DNA from: Coniferiporia sulphurascens
Lineage: Eukaryota; Basidiomycota; Agaricomycetes; Hymenochaetales; Hymenochaetaceae
Assembly: GCA_002794785.1 (NCBI GenBank)
Contig: NBBA01000014.1
Coordinates: 62,001 to 126,000 of the forward strand
Direction of reading: 5' to 3'
DNA: 64,000 nucleotides
Each line of letters begins with the position of its first letter. Position 1 is the stretch's first letter. The notes beneath the pieces were generated by a model. That model saw nothing but the letters and a program-made list of their open reading frames with translations, made no database searches and had not been told where the DNA came from. This document shows positions 43,153 through 51,780 of the stretch, in pieces. The position numbers and the translations under genes were made by a program.

Positions 43153-43454
43153 CGTCCATCGGTTCATGTGGGGGTAATTCCCACTGCGGGCTTAAGTTGA
43201 TTCCCTTAAACGAAGTGGTGCTTCACATCACCAAGCGGGTATGGGGAGGCGTGAGTCCAGGCGGCTGGGGGCAGTGGGGTAGTGCCTATGGTGCCGTGAC
43301 CCTCACACTACACCCTTGGTGTGTCAGGTAGCTCTAATCCTACCTTTAGGCCTGTGCGGCATGAAGGACAGCGGGAGGGGTCTGGTTGCCCCATATCCCG
43401 AGGAAGGTGCATGCATATGTTGAGCCCTGCAAAGGTGTTCTTAATTTTGGCCCC
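43153..43454 (+). mobile_element. X module copy 2, last third
   Basis: Continues from 35717 across the chromovirus (the sequence AGGACTAAAT is followed by CGTCCATCGG). It ends in AAAGGTGTTCTTAATTTT and is then joined to LINE RNase H sequence. There is no gene. Confidence 0.75.
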
Positions 43455-44294
43455 TGGTGCCACCTCCTTCACATCTGGAAAGCTGGTGTGGAGACCCTGC
43501 TGGACTTGTACCCCCAGCTCACTGTTCATTTCGTTTGGTGCCCTAGTCACTCAGACATCCCCGGCAATGAATGGGCTGACAGGGAAGTGAAACTGGCAAC
43601 AGAGCTCCCTCCATCCGACCTAAAGCCCTCCACTTCTGCGCTAAAAGAGGTCGCCATCTGCACCCTCATGGATAGGTGGACGCTCTCGCTTGCCCACCCC
43701 CTTGCCTCAACTGCCGACAAATACTTGGAGGTACATGGCCTCCCCTCTCGCCGACCTTGAAAGCTGCTCATGCATTCGGTCAACCACCCATGCAACGAGC
43801 TTTCTGCAGTCGCACAGGTCCTCTGCCACGCTGGTCCCTATGGGGGTTACTGGCTGAGTTTTGACTCAGCCTACCGGCACAGGCATGGCCTGATCTCGCA
43901 TTGCAGGTGGCACAACCACCCCCCATGGCCAGCGCAGTCGACCACCCACATCCTCGGTGGCTGTAGCACTTTCCACCCATGGATTAGATGCATATGGCCA
44001 CCTCAGGACCCTCTCCCAGTCCACCACTCAGAGTGGGCTGATGAAAACCGCCTCCCGGTTTTGCACTGCTGGCTTAAGCTGACAGGGCACCTAAACTGCC
44101 TTTCTGACCATGCCATGGGCGCCATCTGGCTGTCTTTTGCTGCAATGGACCTAGATGGCCACCCAACTGACAAGGATATGGACCTGGACCTCCTACAGGA
44201 CTACATGCATTGTATGCTCGGACCTCGAACCCAGGACTCAGACCAAGCCCTTTTGGAGCTATCAGGTATGCTCCCTCCCTTTCCTCTTGATTAG
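43455..44294 (+). pseudogene. LINE-A ORF2 RNase H C-terminal part and tail, chimera 2
   Basis: Encodes LHIWKAGVETLLDLYPQL, HSDIPGNEWADREVKLA and the Cys/His tail. A TGA at about 43758 follows SRRP, where other copies have CGA. It ends LLELSGMLPPFPLD at 44292-44294. It lacks the first RNase H acidic residues and all of RT. Confidence 0.8.
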
Positions 44295-44620
44295 TGCCCA
44301 TCTTTCGGATTCCTACAGATACATCTCAGCTGGCGCTCTCGCCTCCCCATTCTCACTTCTAAGCTTCTTACTTTGCCTGCCCTCACCTGCTTGGTTGGTT
44401 GGTAGCAATATGTATCCCTCCTTCTTTTTTTTGTCTTTCTTACTAAATAGGGGCTCTCCACCCTTTGGCACCCTTTGGGGAGCAGAGCCCCTGCCCAGTT
44501 TTGTGCGATGTGTGATGATGGGCGCCTCCGTTGTTATGTAGTTAGGGCCCCCCCTTTGGGGGGGCAGCTTGTGATTATGTAATACTGCAGGAATAATAAT
44601 AAATAAATAAATAAATAAGC
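43455..44620 (+). mobile_element. LINE-A part of X chimera 2; left arm of palindrome 2
   Basis: A 5'-truncated LINE-A from the RNase H domain to a (TAA/TAAA)n tail at 44590-44620. From about 43655 to the tail it is nearly identical, inverted, to 45120-46078. Before 43655 the two differ by several bases in 50. The tail should be followed by the duplication CCCCCAACCCTCAA, which is instead found at the far end of the intervening segment. Confidence 0.82.
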
Positions 44621-45119
44621 ATTGCTGGCCAATAAGGGAGGTGGGAGGGGTTGTTGAGTACGATGGAGAGCATTCTGGTAATCATTATGGTTCAACATGG
44701 GGGAGTTTTAGCTGCCCACACTAGTTGATGGTGGTGGTTACTGGTCAAGAAGGATGTGAACCCCAAGGTGTGGGGTTCATAGTTGGAGGTGCCAGGGGCT
44801 GCTCTTGGGGTGAGCGGCGACATAGCAGCAGAGGAACGCTTCCGTCCGAGGCTTGCACCTCCCACCTGTTGCGGAGGGGTATGGGGGTCGACCACCATCT
44901 CTGGGGCCATCTTGCCGAACTCGTTGGATCCATGGATCAACCCTACCAAGGAGGCCGGGGAGCCGGCTTGGGATGCATGCCTCAACTTGTTGCGTGCTTG
45001 GGCGGTAAAGTCGTAGGCCGACACCAGTTAGGAGTCGCCGATGTTGGGAGAGGGTGCCAGAACGTCTGGGGAGGAGGTCAAAGGTGGGAATCCGGTGAGG
45101 GGTTGAGGGTTGGGGGTTT
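44621..45119 (-). mobile_element. Inverted spacer of palindrome 2: two LINE-A ORF1 pieces
   Basis: On the minus strand, 45116-44758 is ORF1 from CCCCCAACCCTCAA through FPPLTSSPDVLAPSP, a TAA after GDS, LVSAYDFTAQA, VDPHTPPQQVGGASLG and EPHTLGF. It is then cut by the 5' end of another LINE-A (44757-44621), whose ORF1 starts MLNHNDYQNAL. The first piece is the missing half of LINE copy 8 (34174-34401), so this 500-bp segment has been turned round between the palindrome arms. Confidence 0.78.
45103..45116 (-). repeat. 14-bp target duplication of the X-LINE chimera, displaced right copy
   Basis: The minus strand reads CCCCCAACCCTCAA next to a LINE tail. It is identical to 34388-34401. With 44621-45119 reversed, it would directly follow the tail of chimera 2 at 44620. 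Confidence 0.8.
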
Positions 45120-46125
45120 TATTTATTTATTTATTTATTATTATTCCTGCAGTATTACATAATCACAAGCTGCCCCCCAAAGGGGGGGCCCTAACTACAT
45201 AACAACGGAGGCGCCCATCATCACACATCGCACAAAACTGGGCAGGGGCTCTGCTCCCCAAAGGGTGCCAAAGGGTGGAGAGCCCCTATTTAGTAAGAAA
45301 GACAAAAAAAAGAAGGAGGGATACATATTGCTACCAACCAACCAAGCAGGTGAGGGCAGGCAAAGTAAGAAGCTTAGAAGTGAGAATGGGGAGGCGAGAG
45401 CGCCAGCTGAGATGTATCTGTAGGAATCCGAAAGATGGGCACTAATCAAGAGGAAAGGGAGGGAGCATACCTGATAGCTCCAAAAGGGCTTGGTCTGAGT
45501 CCTGGGTTCGAGGTCCGAGCATACAATGCATGTAGTCCTGTAGGAGGTCCAGGTCCATATCCTTGTCAGTTGGGTGGCCATCTAGGTCCATTGCAGCAAA
45601 AGACAGCCAGATGGCGCCCATGGCATGGTCAGAAAGGCAGTTTAGGTGCCCTGTCAGCTTAAGCCAGCAGTGCAAAACCGGGAGGCGGTTTTCATCAGCC
45701 CACTCTGAGTGGTGGACTGGGAGAGGGTCCTGAGGTGGCCATATGCATCTAATCCATGGGTGGAAAGTGCTACAGCCACCGAGGATGTGGGTGGTCGACT
45801 GCGCTGGCCATGGGGGGTGGTTGTGCCACCTGCAATGCGAGATCAGGCCATGCCTGTGCCGGTAGGCTGAGTCAAAACTCAGCCAGTAACCCCCATAGGG
45901 ACCAGCATGGCAGAGGACCTGTGCGACTGCAGAAAGCTCGTTGCATGGGTGGTTGACCGAATGCATGAGCAGCTTTCAAGGTCGGCGAGAGGGGAGGCCA
46001 TGTACCTCCAAGTATTTGTCGGCAGTTGAGGCAAGGGGGTGGGCAAGCGAGAGCGTCCACCTATCCATGAGGGTGCAGATGGCAACTTCTTTGAGTGCAG
46101 AGGTGGAGGGCTTTAAGTCGGATGG
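45117..46125 (-). mobile_element. LINE family A, copy 5: 3' end (displaced from 20707); right arm of palindrome 2
   Basis: RNase H C-terminal part, Cys/His tail, ORF2 stop, 3' UTR, hairpin and tail on the minus strand. ORF pieces 46120-45985 and 45966-45442 carry SDLKPSTSALKEVA, a TGA after SRRP, and HSVNHPCNELSAVAQVL. The sequence joins to 20707 if LTR copy A or B and a Gypsy LTR (46126-46682) are removed and the 24.5-kb segment is reversed. Confidence 0.8.
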
Positions 46126-46682
46126 TGTTACAATTTTCCTTTACTTTCCCTTATGCGCTGACTCACTTCCTCTTTGTCATCATCAGTCAGCACAACTCCC
46201 CCATTTCTCTGCCTTACTCATCCTTACTCACCTTGCGCCATAAGACGCCATGATGACGCCTTATTGCACCATCATGACGTGCTTTGCTTACTGATACCTC
46301 AACGTGTATTACCAAGACCGTCCTTGGGTTTCCATGACCTTCCATAGCCATGTAAATTACCATACACATGACCCTACAGTAGCAAACACATAGAGTAGCA
46401 TATAAGCATGTAACTTCAGTAGCACAAGCCCTAAGCTTGTGCTCTTTGTTCATACAAGCCCATTATCTGCTACCACCAGTCTACTGTGTGCCACTTGGCC
46501 ATTATTCGCTTCATCGTAACCCGACTCGTCATAGAAGCCTACCGCGTCCACATCGCCGATCAGGAAGCCCCATCGATGATCACCCCCGACTTACGACATC
46601 TAGGAAGCCCCGTTGCCGTACCACCAGTTCCGATGATCAGGAAGCCCCGACGTCGATCACCGCGTAACCATAGAGCTTAACA
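46126..46682 (+). mobile_element. Chromovirus solo LTR in the RNase H of LINE copy 5
   Basis: 557 bp, sense on the plus strand (TGTTACAATT ... GAGCTTAACA), flanked by the perfect duplication GATGG (46121-46125 and 46683-46687). It is the only complete family LTR in plus orientation, as expected if it was turned round with the inverted segment. Confidence 0.9.
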
Positions 46683-46703
46683 GATGGGGGGTGTTAGGAA
46701 TTG

Positions 46704-47219
46704 ATGAATAAGCTTGCTTACAAGCTTAGACAACAATACCAGCGACTACCAATACAGGAAGGGACTCCCACGGAGACTATCCAGCGATCATTCAACATGG
46801 GGACGGAACTAACTAGAAAACCAGGACTTCTTGGGAACATCAGGCCAATCACAATGCTCAAGCGACCACTAAAAACTCTTGACTCATCAAGACTCTGCCA
46901 CCGATGCCGGACTGCATACAATCAATCATGGGAAGCATTTAACACGGTAATAACCAAATGCTTTTACATGGCAGGGTACACGAACTGCCAGGTAACTACA
47001 GATCACCCTGTAGACCCTATAGGCGATGGCACAGAGGTCAGGGTAATGCACACGATACAAATGTACATCTTCGATGTACAGGAGTTTTTGCACAACGTCC
47101 ATGTCCAGATGATAGTGAACCTGCACATACATGACAAGGAATGTGACCTACGAGTGGTCTCAGGATCCTTCCTGTACAGGACATTGCAGGATAACACATT
47201 CCTAGCTAATGCTCACTGA
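46704..47219 (+). CDS. U3-encoded protein of the ORF-bearing LTR family, copy B (intact)
   Basis: An intact frame of 171 residues starting 13 bases from the LTR 5' end. The N-terminus is basic (MNKLAYKLRQQYQRLPIQ). The central block RPITMLKRP, LCHRC, W-X-AFN, AGYTNCQVT-X-DH is shared with the protein in LTR copy C despite great overall divergence. The C-terminal half is hydrophobic-alternating (MYIFDVQEFLHNVHVQMIVN). There is no signal peptide or membrane segment. LC-X2-C with the later NC could bind a metal. In a complete element this frame would be the last one, inside the 3' LTR, a position used by accessory proteins of some retroviruses. I do not recognise the family and infer no function. 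Confidence 0.6.
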   Translation: MNKLAYKLRQQYQRLPIQEGTPTETIQRSFNMGTELTRKPGLLGNIRPITMLKRPLKTLDSSRLCHRCRTAYNQSWEAFNTVITKCFYMAGYTNCQVTTDHPVDPIGDGTEVRVMHTIQMYIFDVQEFLHNVHVQMIVNLHIHDKECDLRVVSGSFLYRTLQDNTFLANAH

Positions 47220-47754
47220 TTATGCACAAAGGTAATCACCCTCTTCGAGAATCTATCAGCAAAGGGATCGACAACTGCCGATCAACAGATCGGCAATGTT
47301 AATCTTTACATGATAACACTATGGTTATCAAATGGATCACCCCCGGCACCACCTCCAGGATACACGCGACGTATTGCTAGGATAAACCACATTAACAAAC
47401 CGCTGGACAATGTGATCGACGACAGGACACCAACCGAAAGGTACCCACCTATGGACCTTTAGCCAATATCGCATTACGCGATTAAGCCACACTCGGCAGG
47501 AACCGAAGCGCTTACTGAAGCCAGCCACAAACTCTAAATGGTGAAGTGTCCAATATGACAAGACAACATGAAGGAACCAGTACAGGAGGCCAACAAGACA
47601 AGTTAACGACTTACCAATCATCAAGCTGTTAGGCAGCATCTCAACAAGAAGCCACTGGCACATAAGACTACAGGGTAGTGTGCAGAACAGTGGGGCAATG
47701 CGCACAGCCTAAGCGTCATGGTGAAGTCATTATGATACCATATGACGTCCCTAT

Positions 47755-47955
47755 GAGCTCAGTGGAGCCTAGTGGAGCATAGTGGAGCACATGACACGCA
47801 GTGGAGCTCAGTGGAGCACCAACGGCCAATCATAGATAGTTATTTCTCATATGATCCTCTAATGAGGTCATTTGCACTGGTATGCAGCTCCAAGTCAGTG
47901 GAGCTTATGACAACACTGTGAGGCATCATAGCTCCAACTGCAGAGCCTTGTGGAG
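47755..47955 (+). promoter_or_regulatory. Cluster of GTGGAGC motifs in U3 of LTR copy B
   Basis: GTGGAGC followed by any base occurs five times within about 70 bp (47760-47820) and twice more before 47955, all upstream of the TATA box at about 47994. Regular repeats in U3 often bind transcription factors. Here that is inference. Confidence 0.45.
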
Positions 47956-47993
47956 CATCCGCTTTCAAGCGGAGCTTCTTCTTCATGTATATA

Positions 47994-48002
47994 AGGAGGG
48001 CC
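47994..48002 (+). promoter_or_regulatory. TATA box of LTR copy B
   Basis: GTATATAAGGAGG about 170 bp before the LTR 3' end, at the same relative position as in copies A and C. Confidence 0.55.
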
Positions 48003-48167
48003 TAGACCAGCCTAGACCCCCAGTTTAATTCACCTTCTCAATTCTCTCAGACTTCTCCTGAGCAAAGTACCAACATCTACCAACTTATTCTTGACTCAAT
48101 CACATGCCTCAACTCTATCTCAACTACTTGTTCCATCGGCTAACCACGGTTACCCTTGGTCCTAACA

Positions 48168-48497
48168 TGATCTATGACTGCCTTTCAGACTCTCCCACAT
48201 ATGTCCCGGCTGGTGCTCTCACCCACCCTTTCCCATTCTAAGCTACCCCCTTTTTCCTGATATCATCTGTTTGGCTTGGCCGTAGTGATATGTATTCCTC
48301 CCTCCTTCTCTTTCTCTCTTACTAATAGGGGCCCTTCCCACCTTGGCACCCTTTGGGGAGCAGGGCCCCTGCCCAGTTTCGTGCATTGCACGATGATGGG
48401 CGCCTCTGTTGTTATGTAGTTAGGGCCCCCTCTTTGGGGGGGCAGCTTGTAATTATGTAATACTGCAGGAATAATTTAAAATAAAATAAAATAAAGA
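48168..48497 (+). mobile_element. LINE family A, copy 6: 3' UTR and tail (displaced from 22184)
   Basis: Starts TGATCTATGACTGCC, continues as the LINE 3' UTR with hairpin (GCCCCCTCTTTGGGGGGGC), and ends in a tail of TAAAA repeats at 48473-48497. The ORF2 end before it is at 22184-22403 on the minus strand. Confidence 0.8.
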
Positions 48498-49371
48498 GGA
48501 CTTGCGCCACTGCAGTGAGCTCCGAGCAGGGGTGGTCGACTGAGATGGTGACTAGTTTTCTCAGTCGTTGAGTGGGGGGCCCAGTTACTACCAGGTACTT
48601 GTCAGTGGTGGAGGCCAGGGGGCAGGCCAGTTGAAGGGACCAGTGCTCGCTGAGTGTGTGAGTGGCGACTTCCTTCAGAGTGGAGATAGAGGGGGCAAGG
48701 GTAGAGGGGGGAAGCTCAGTTGCTATTTTCGCCTCAGAGTCGGCCCATTCATTCCCAGGGATGTCCTCATGGCCCAGGCACCATTGGAAATGAACAGTCA
48801 GATTCGGAAACGAGTCAAGGAGGGTCTCGACCCCCACCTTCCAAAGGGGGAGGAGCTGGGCTCCCGAAGTGGAGGGCCAGGTGTGGAATAGGCCAAGTGC
48901 CATCAGAGAGTCTGAGAGAAAGAAGATCTCCTGTACTTCTGGCAGCAGGTGGTGGAGGTGTCTTGCAGCCCAGCCTGGGGCAGTTGCCAAAGAAAAGATT
49001 TTGGCGTCTGTTGCTGTGGCGCAAGTGGGGGAGGCGAGCCTGAGGGAGCTGATGTGGAGTGGCCCCTTCATGCTGCAGATGGCTGATCCTGAGGCATTTC
49101 CGATGTGTGAGCCATCGGTGAATACCTGCAGGGAGGTGATGGTGCAGCAGGTCCTGGCCTGGGCGACATAGTTGGCGCACATGTCCTCAGAGACCGGCTG
49201 TCTGGGAACTGTAAAGACGATTCGACCTTGCCCAAAGGCAAGGGGGTCCATCCAGGGGGGGTGCGTGTATGCTGGGATCCGTTGGACTCGGGGGACACGG
49301 ATCTGCAATGAAAGGGAAAAAGGAGTGTTAGCATTAGGTTTAAACTTTTTCTGCCCTACACAGTCCAGAAT
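48498..49371 (-). pseudogene. LINE family B RNase H, LINE part of X chimera 3
   Basis: Open from 49404 to the tail of the neighbouring LINE. It starts at the end of RT (CVGQKKFKPNANTPFSL), then RNase H: VFTDGSHIGNASGSAI (Asp), ATDAKIFSLATA (Glu replaced or shifted), LSDSLMALGLF (Asp), GHEDIPGNEWADSEAKIA (His and Asp), and the start of the C-terminal region (VDHPCSELTAVAQVLF). The 3' end is cut by the tail at 48497. The last residues of the open frame are only that tail read in reverse. Confidence 0.8.
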
Positions 49372-50634
49372 TAAGAGCGCCCTTGCGGGACTCAAACAAC
49401 GCATGCACCTTCCTCAGGATATGCAGCAGGCGAAACTGCTCCCGCTGTCCTCTCCGACTTATGGACACGTGACACACTAGGGTAAGGCGTGCTGTGCCAG
49501 GAGGCCACCCCAGGTGCAGGTTGCGGCACCATAGGCACTACTACACCCATATGGAATGACCCCCCTACCCTACACATTCCTTCCCCGACCATAGAGGTCC
49601 TGGAGAGCGCTGCTGCGCTTCTGGGAATCAACTTAAGCGACACAGTCAGAATTACCCCAACATGCACCGACAGAGGATTTAGTCCTCTCGAGCCACTGTA
49701 TGCAACTCTCACACAGTGCTATGGCCTGCGACACATCACTTCAGCAAGCCGGGATGCCGACTCATGCTCCATGATGGCCGTTTCCCATTCCCAGGCACAT
49801 GCTTCAGAAACAAGCCATTACAGCCTGGAATACTCAGGGCCACCAGTCATGAGTGGCAAATGCCCAGTCAAACCCGGCTGCCCTGCTTCTGGATCTGCAA
49901 TCGTACCTGGATCTCTGCCTCGCATAGCTTGACCCCAGTGGCAAAGCCGCCTGAGGAGTCCGCCATACTAACCACTGACTGGGAGATGAAACAGCCCAGC
50001 CAGCCCGTGCTGCCCTGCGCCCTGCTGGGCTTGGGTGGTTATAACCCACAATAGACACATGTTATGAGCCGCCTATCTCCTTTTAGCATTAAATGCCATC
50101 ATCAGAGACCCTGCCGGGACTTGGCGGAGCAGTTTTTGATTTGTCATGCTAGGGACAGCGCAGGCTCCGAGGTGCCCAGGAGGACAGAGCTCAGCACCCA
50201 AAGGCGCAATCCGAGTTGCCCTGAACTGAGGTCTCCCGACCGAAGTCACCTGCTGTGAGGCAGGGGGTTTCTCCCCCCCCCCTGTGAGGATGTTAATGTT
50301 GTGTCCCCCCCCCGCCAAGCCCACATACAATGCAGGCCCAACGAGCACACCGCCCCGAGAGAACAGTGCAGACACCAGAGAGAATCATCCTCACCAAGTC
50401 ATCAATCCAGAGGCAACATTTTCGATGGGTTGCCAAGCCAGCTGGCGAGCTCTGCACCTGTTTCCTGCCGCATTACGGTGACCGACGAATGACCCTGGTG
50501 CACCGAGGTAAGTCGGATCCCTTCTCTCGCACAATGGCCGAGGCGAGGCCCCAGCACAAGGTCGGGTTGCTGTGACGTACTGCCAAGAACACCCCAGAGT
50601 GAAAGTGAGATGGTGGTGGTAAGAGGACAAGAAG
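49372..50634 (-). mobile_element. X module copy 3
   Basis: About 1.26 kb of X module on the minus strand (CTTCTTGTCCTCTTACC ... GGGCGCTCTTAATTCTGG), directly followed in the same sense by LINE-B RT/RNase H. The palindrome GACGTTAACGTC has decayed to GATGTTAATGTT here (about 50288), again CpG loss. There is no gene. Confidence 0.75.
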
Positions 50635-50640
50635 AGATGA

Positions 50641-51461
50641 TCTGGAAAGTGGGTGTGGAGACTCTGCTGGACTCGTACCCCCAGCTCACCATCCATTTCA
50701 TGTGGTGCCCTGGTCACTCAGACATCCCCGGCAATGAATAGGCTGATATGGAAGCAAAACTAGCAACGGAGCTCCCTCCATCCGATTTAAAGCCCTCCAC
50801 CTCCGCACTAAAAGAAGTCACCATCCGCACCCTTATAGACTGGTGGACCTTCTCGCTTGCCTGACCCCTAGCCTCAACTGCCAACAAATACTTGGTGGTA
50901 CACAGCCTTCCCTCCCGCCGACCCCGGAAGCTGCTTATGCACTTGGTCAACCACCCCCAAAGCGAGCTATCAGCAGTTGCTCAAGTCCTCTGCCATGCCG
51001 ATCCCTACAGGGGTTACTGGCTGAGTTTTGACTCAGCCTACCGGCGACACCACGGCCTGTTTTCGCACTGCAGGTGGCACAACCACCCCCCCTGGCCCGC
51101 ACAGTCGACTGCCCACACCCTTGGTGGCTGCAGCACATTCCATTTGTGGATATGATGTGTATGGCCACCATGGGACCCTCTCCCAGTCCACCACTCAGAG
51201 TGGGCTGATGAACACCACCTCCCAGTTTTGTGTCGTTGGCTTAAGCTGATGGGGCACCTAAACCGCCTCTCTGACTGCACCATGGGCACCATCAGGCTGT
51301 CTTTTGCTGTGATGGACCTAGACGGCCACCCAACTGACGAGGATATGGACCTGGACCTCCTATGGGACTACATGCATCATATGCTCGGACCTCAAACCCA
51401 GGACTTGGACCCAGCCCTTATGGAGCTATCAGGTATGCTCCCTCCTTTTCCTTCTGATTAG
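50641..51461 (+). pseudogene. LINE-A ORF2 RNase H C-terminal part, copy 9
   Basis: Segments HSDIPGNE (then TAG instead of TGG), PSDLKPSTSALKEV, a TGA after FSLA, KYLVVHSLPSRRPRKLLMH, the Cys/His tail, a TGA at about 51155, and the end LMELSGMLPPFPSD at 51459-51461. Confidence 0.8.
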
Positions 51462-51710
51462 AGCCTGCCTTTCGAATTCCCATGAATACATCCTGGCCAG
51501 TGCTCTCACCACCCCCCTTTTCAATTCTAAGCTTCTTACTTTACCTGCCCTCACCTGCTTGGTATGTTTGTAGCAATATGTATTCCTCCTTCTCTTGTTT
51601 GTCTCATTTAATAGGGGCTCTTCACACATTGGCACCCCTTGGGGAGCAGAGCCCCCACCCAGTTTTGTGTGATGCACAATGACGGGTGCCTCCATTGTTA
51701 TGTAGTTAGG

Positions 51711-51732
51711 GCCCCCCCTTCGGGGGGGCAGC
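51711..51732 (+). other. LINE-A 3' UTR hairpin, copy 9
   Basis: GCCCCCCC-TTCG-GGGGGGGC, a perfect stem with a UUCG loop, upstream of the tail. This is the clearest example in the window. Confidence 0.6.
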
Positions 51733-51780
51733 TTGTGATTATGTAATACTGCAGGAATAATAATTTAAAAAAAAAAAGGG

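Larger units (their letters stand above)
46692..48167 (+). mobile_element. ORF-bearing solo LTR, copy B (right inversion junction)
   Basis: 1,476 bp, TGTTAGGAATTGATGAA ... TTGGTCCTAACA, with sense on the plus strand. Flanks are GGGGG (46687-46691) and TGATC (48168-48172), which do not match each other but pair with the flanks of copy A. Parts: reading frame (46704-47219), a region with seven GTGGAGC motifs (47755-47955), a TATATAAGG box (about 47994-48002), and a downstream pyrimidine-rich part of about 165 bp (R-U5). Confidence 0.8.
50637..51779 (+). mobile_element. LINE family A, copy 9: 5'-truncated 3' end
   Basis: From the RNase H segment IWKVGVETLLDSYPQL to the tail (AATAATAATTT and 11 A) at 51779. 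It abuts the 5' end of X copy 3. Confidence 0.85.
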
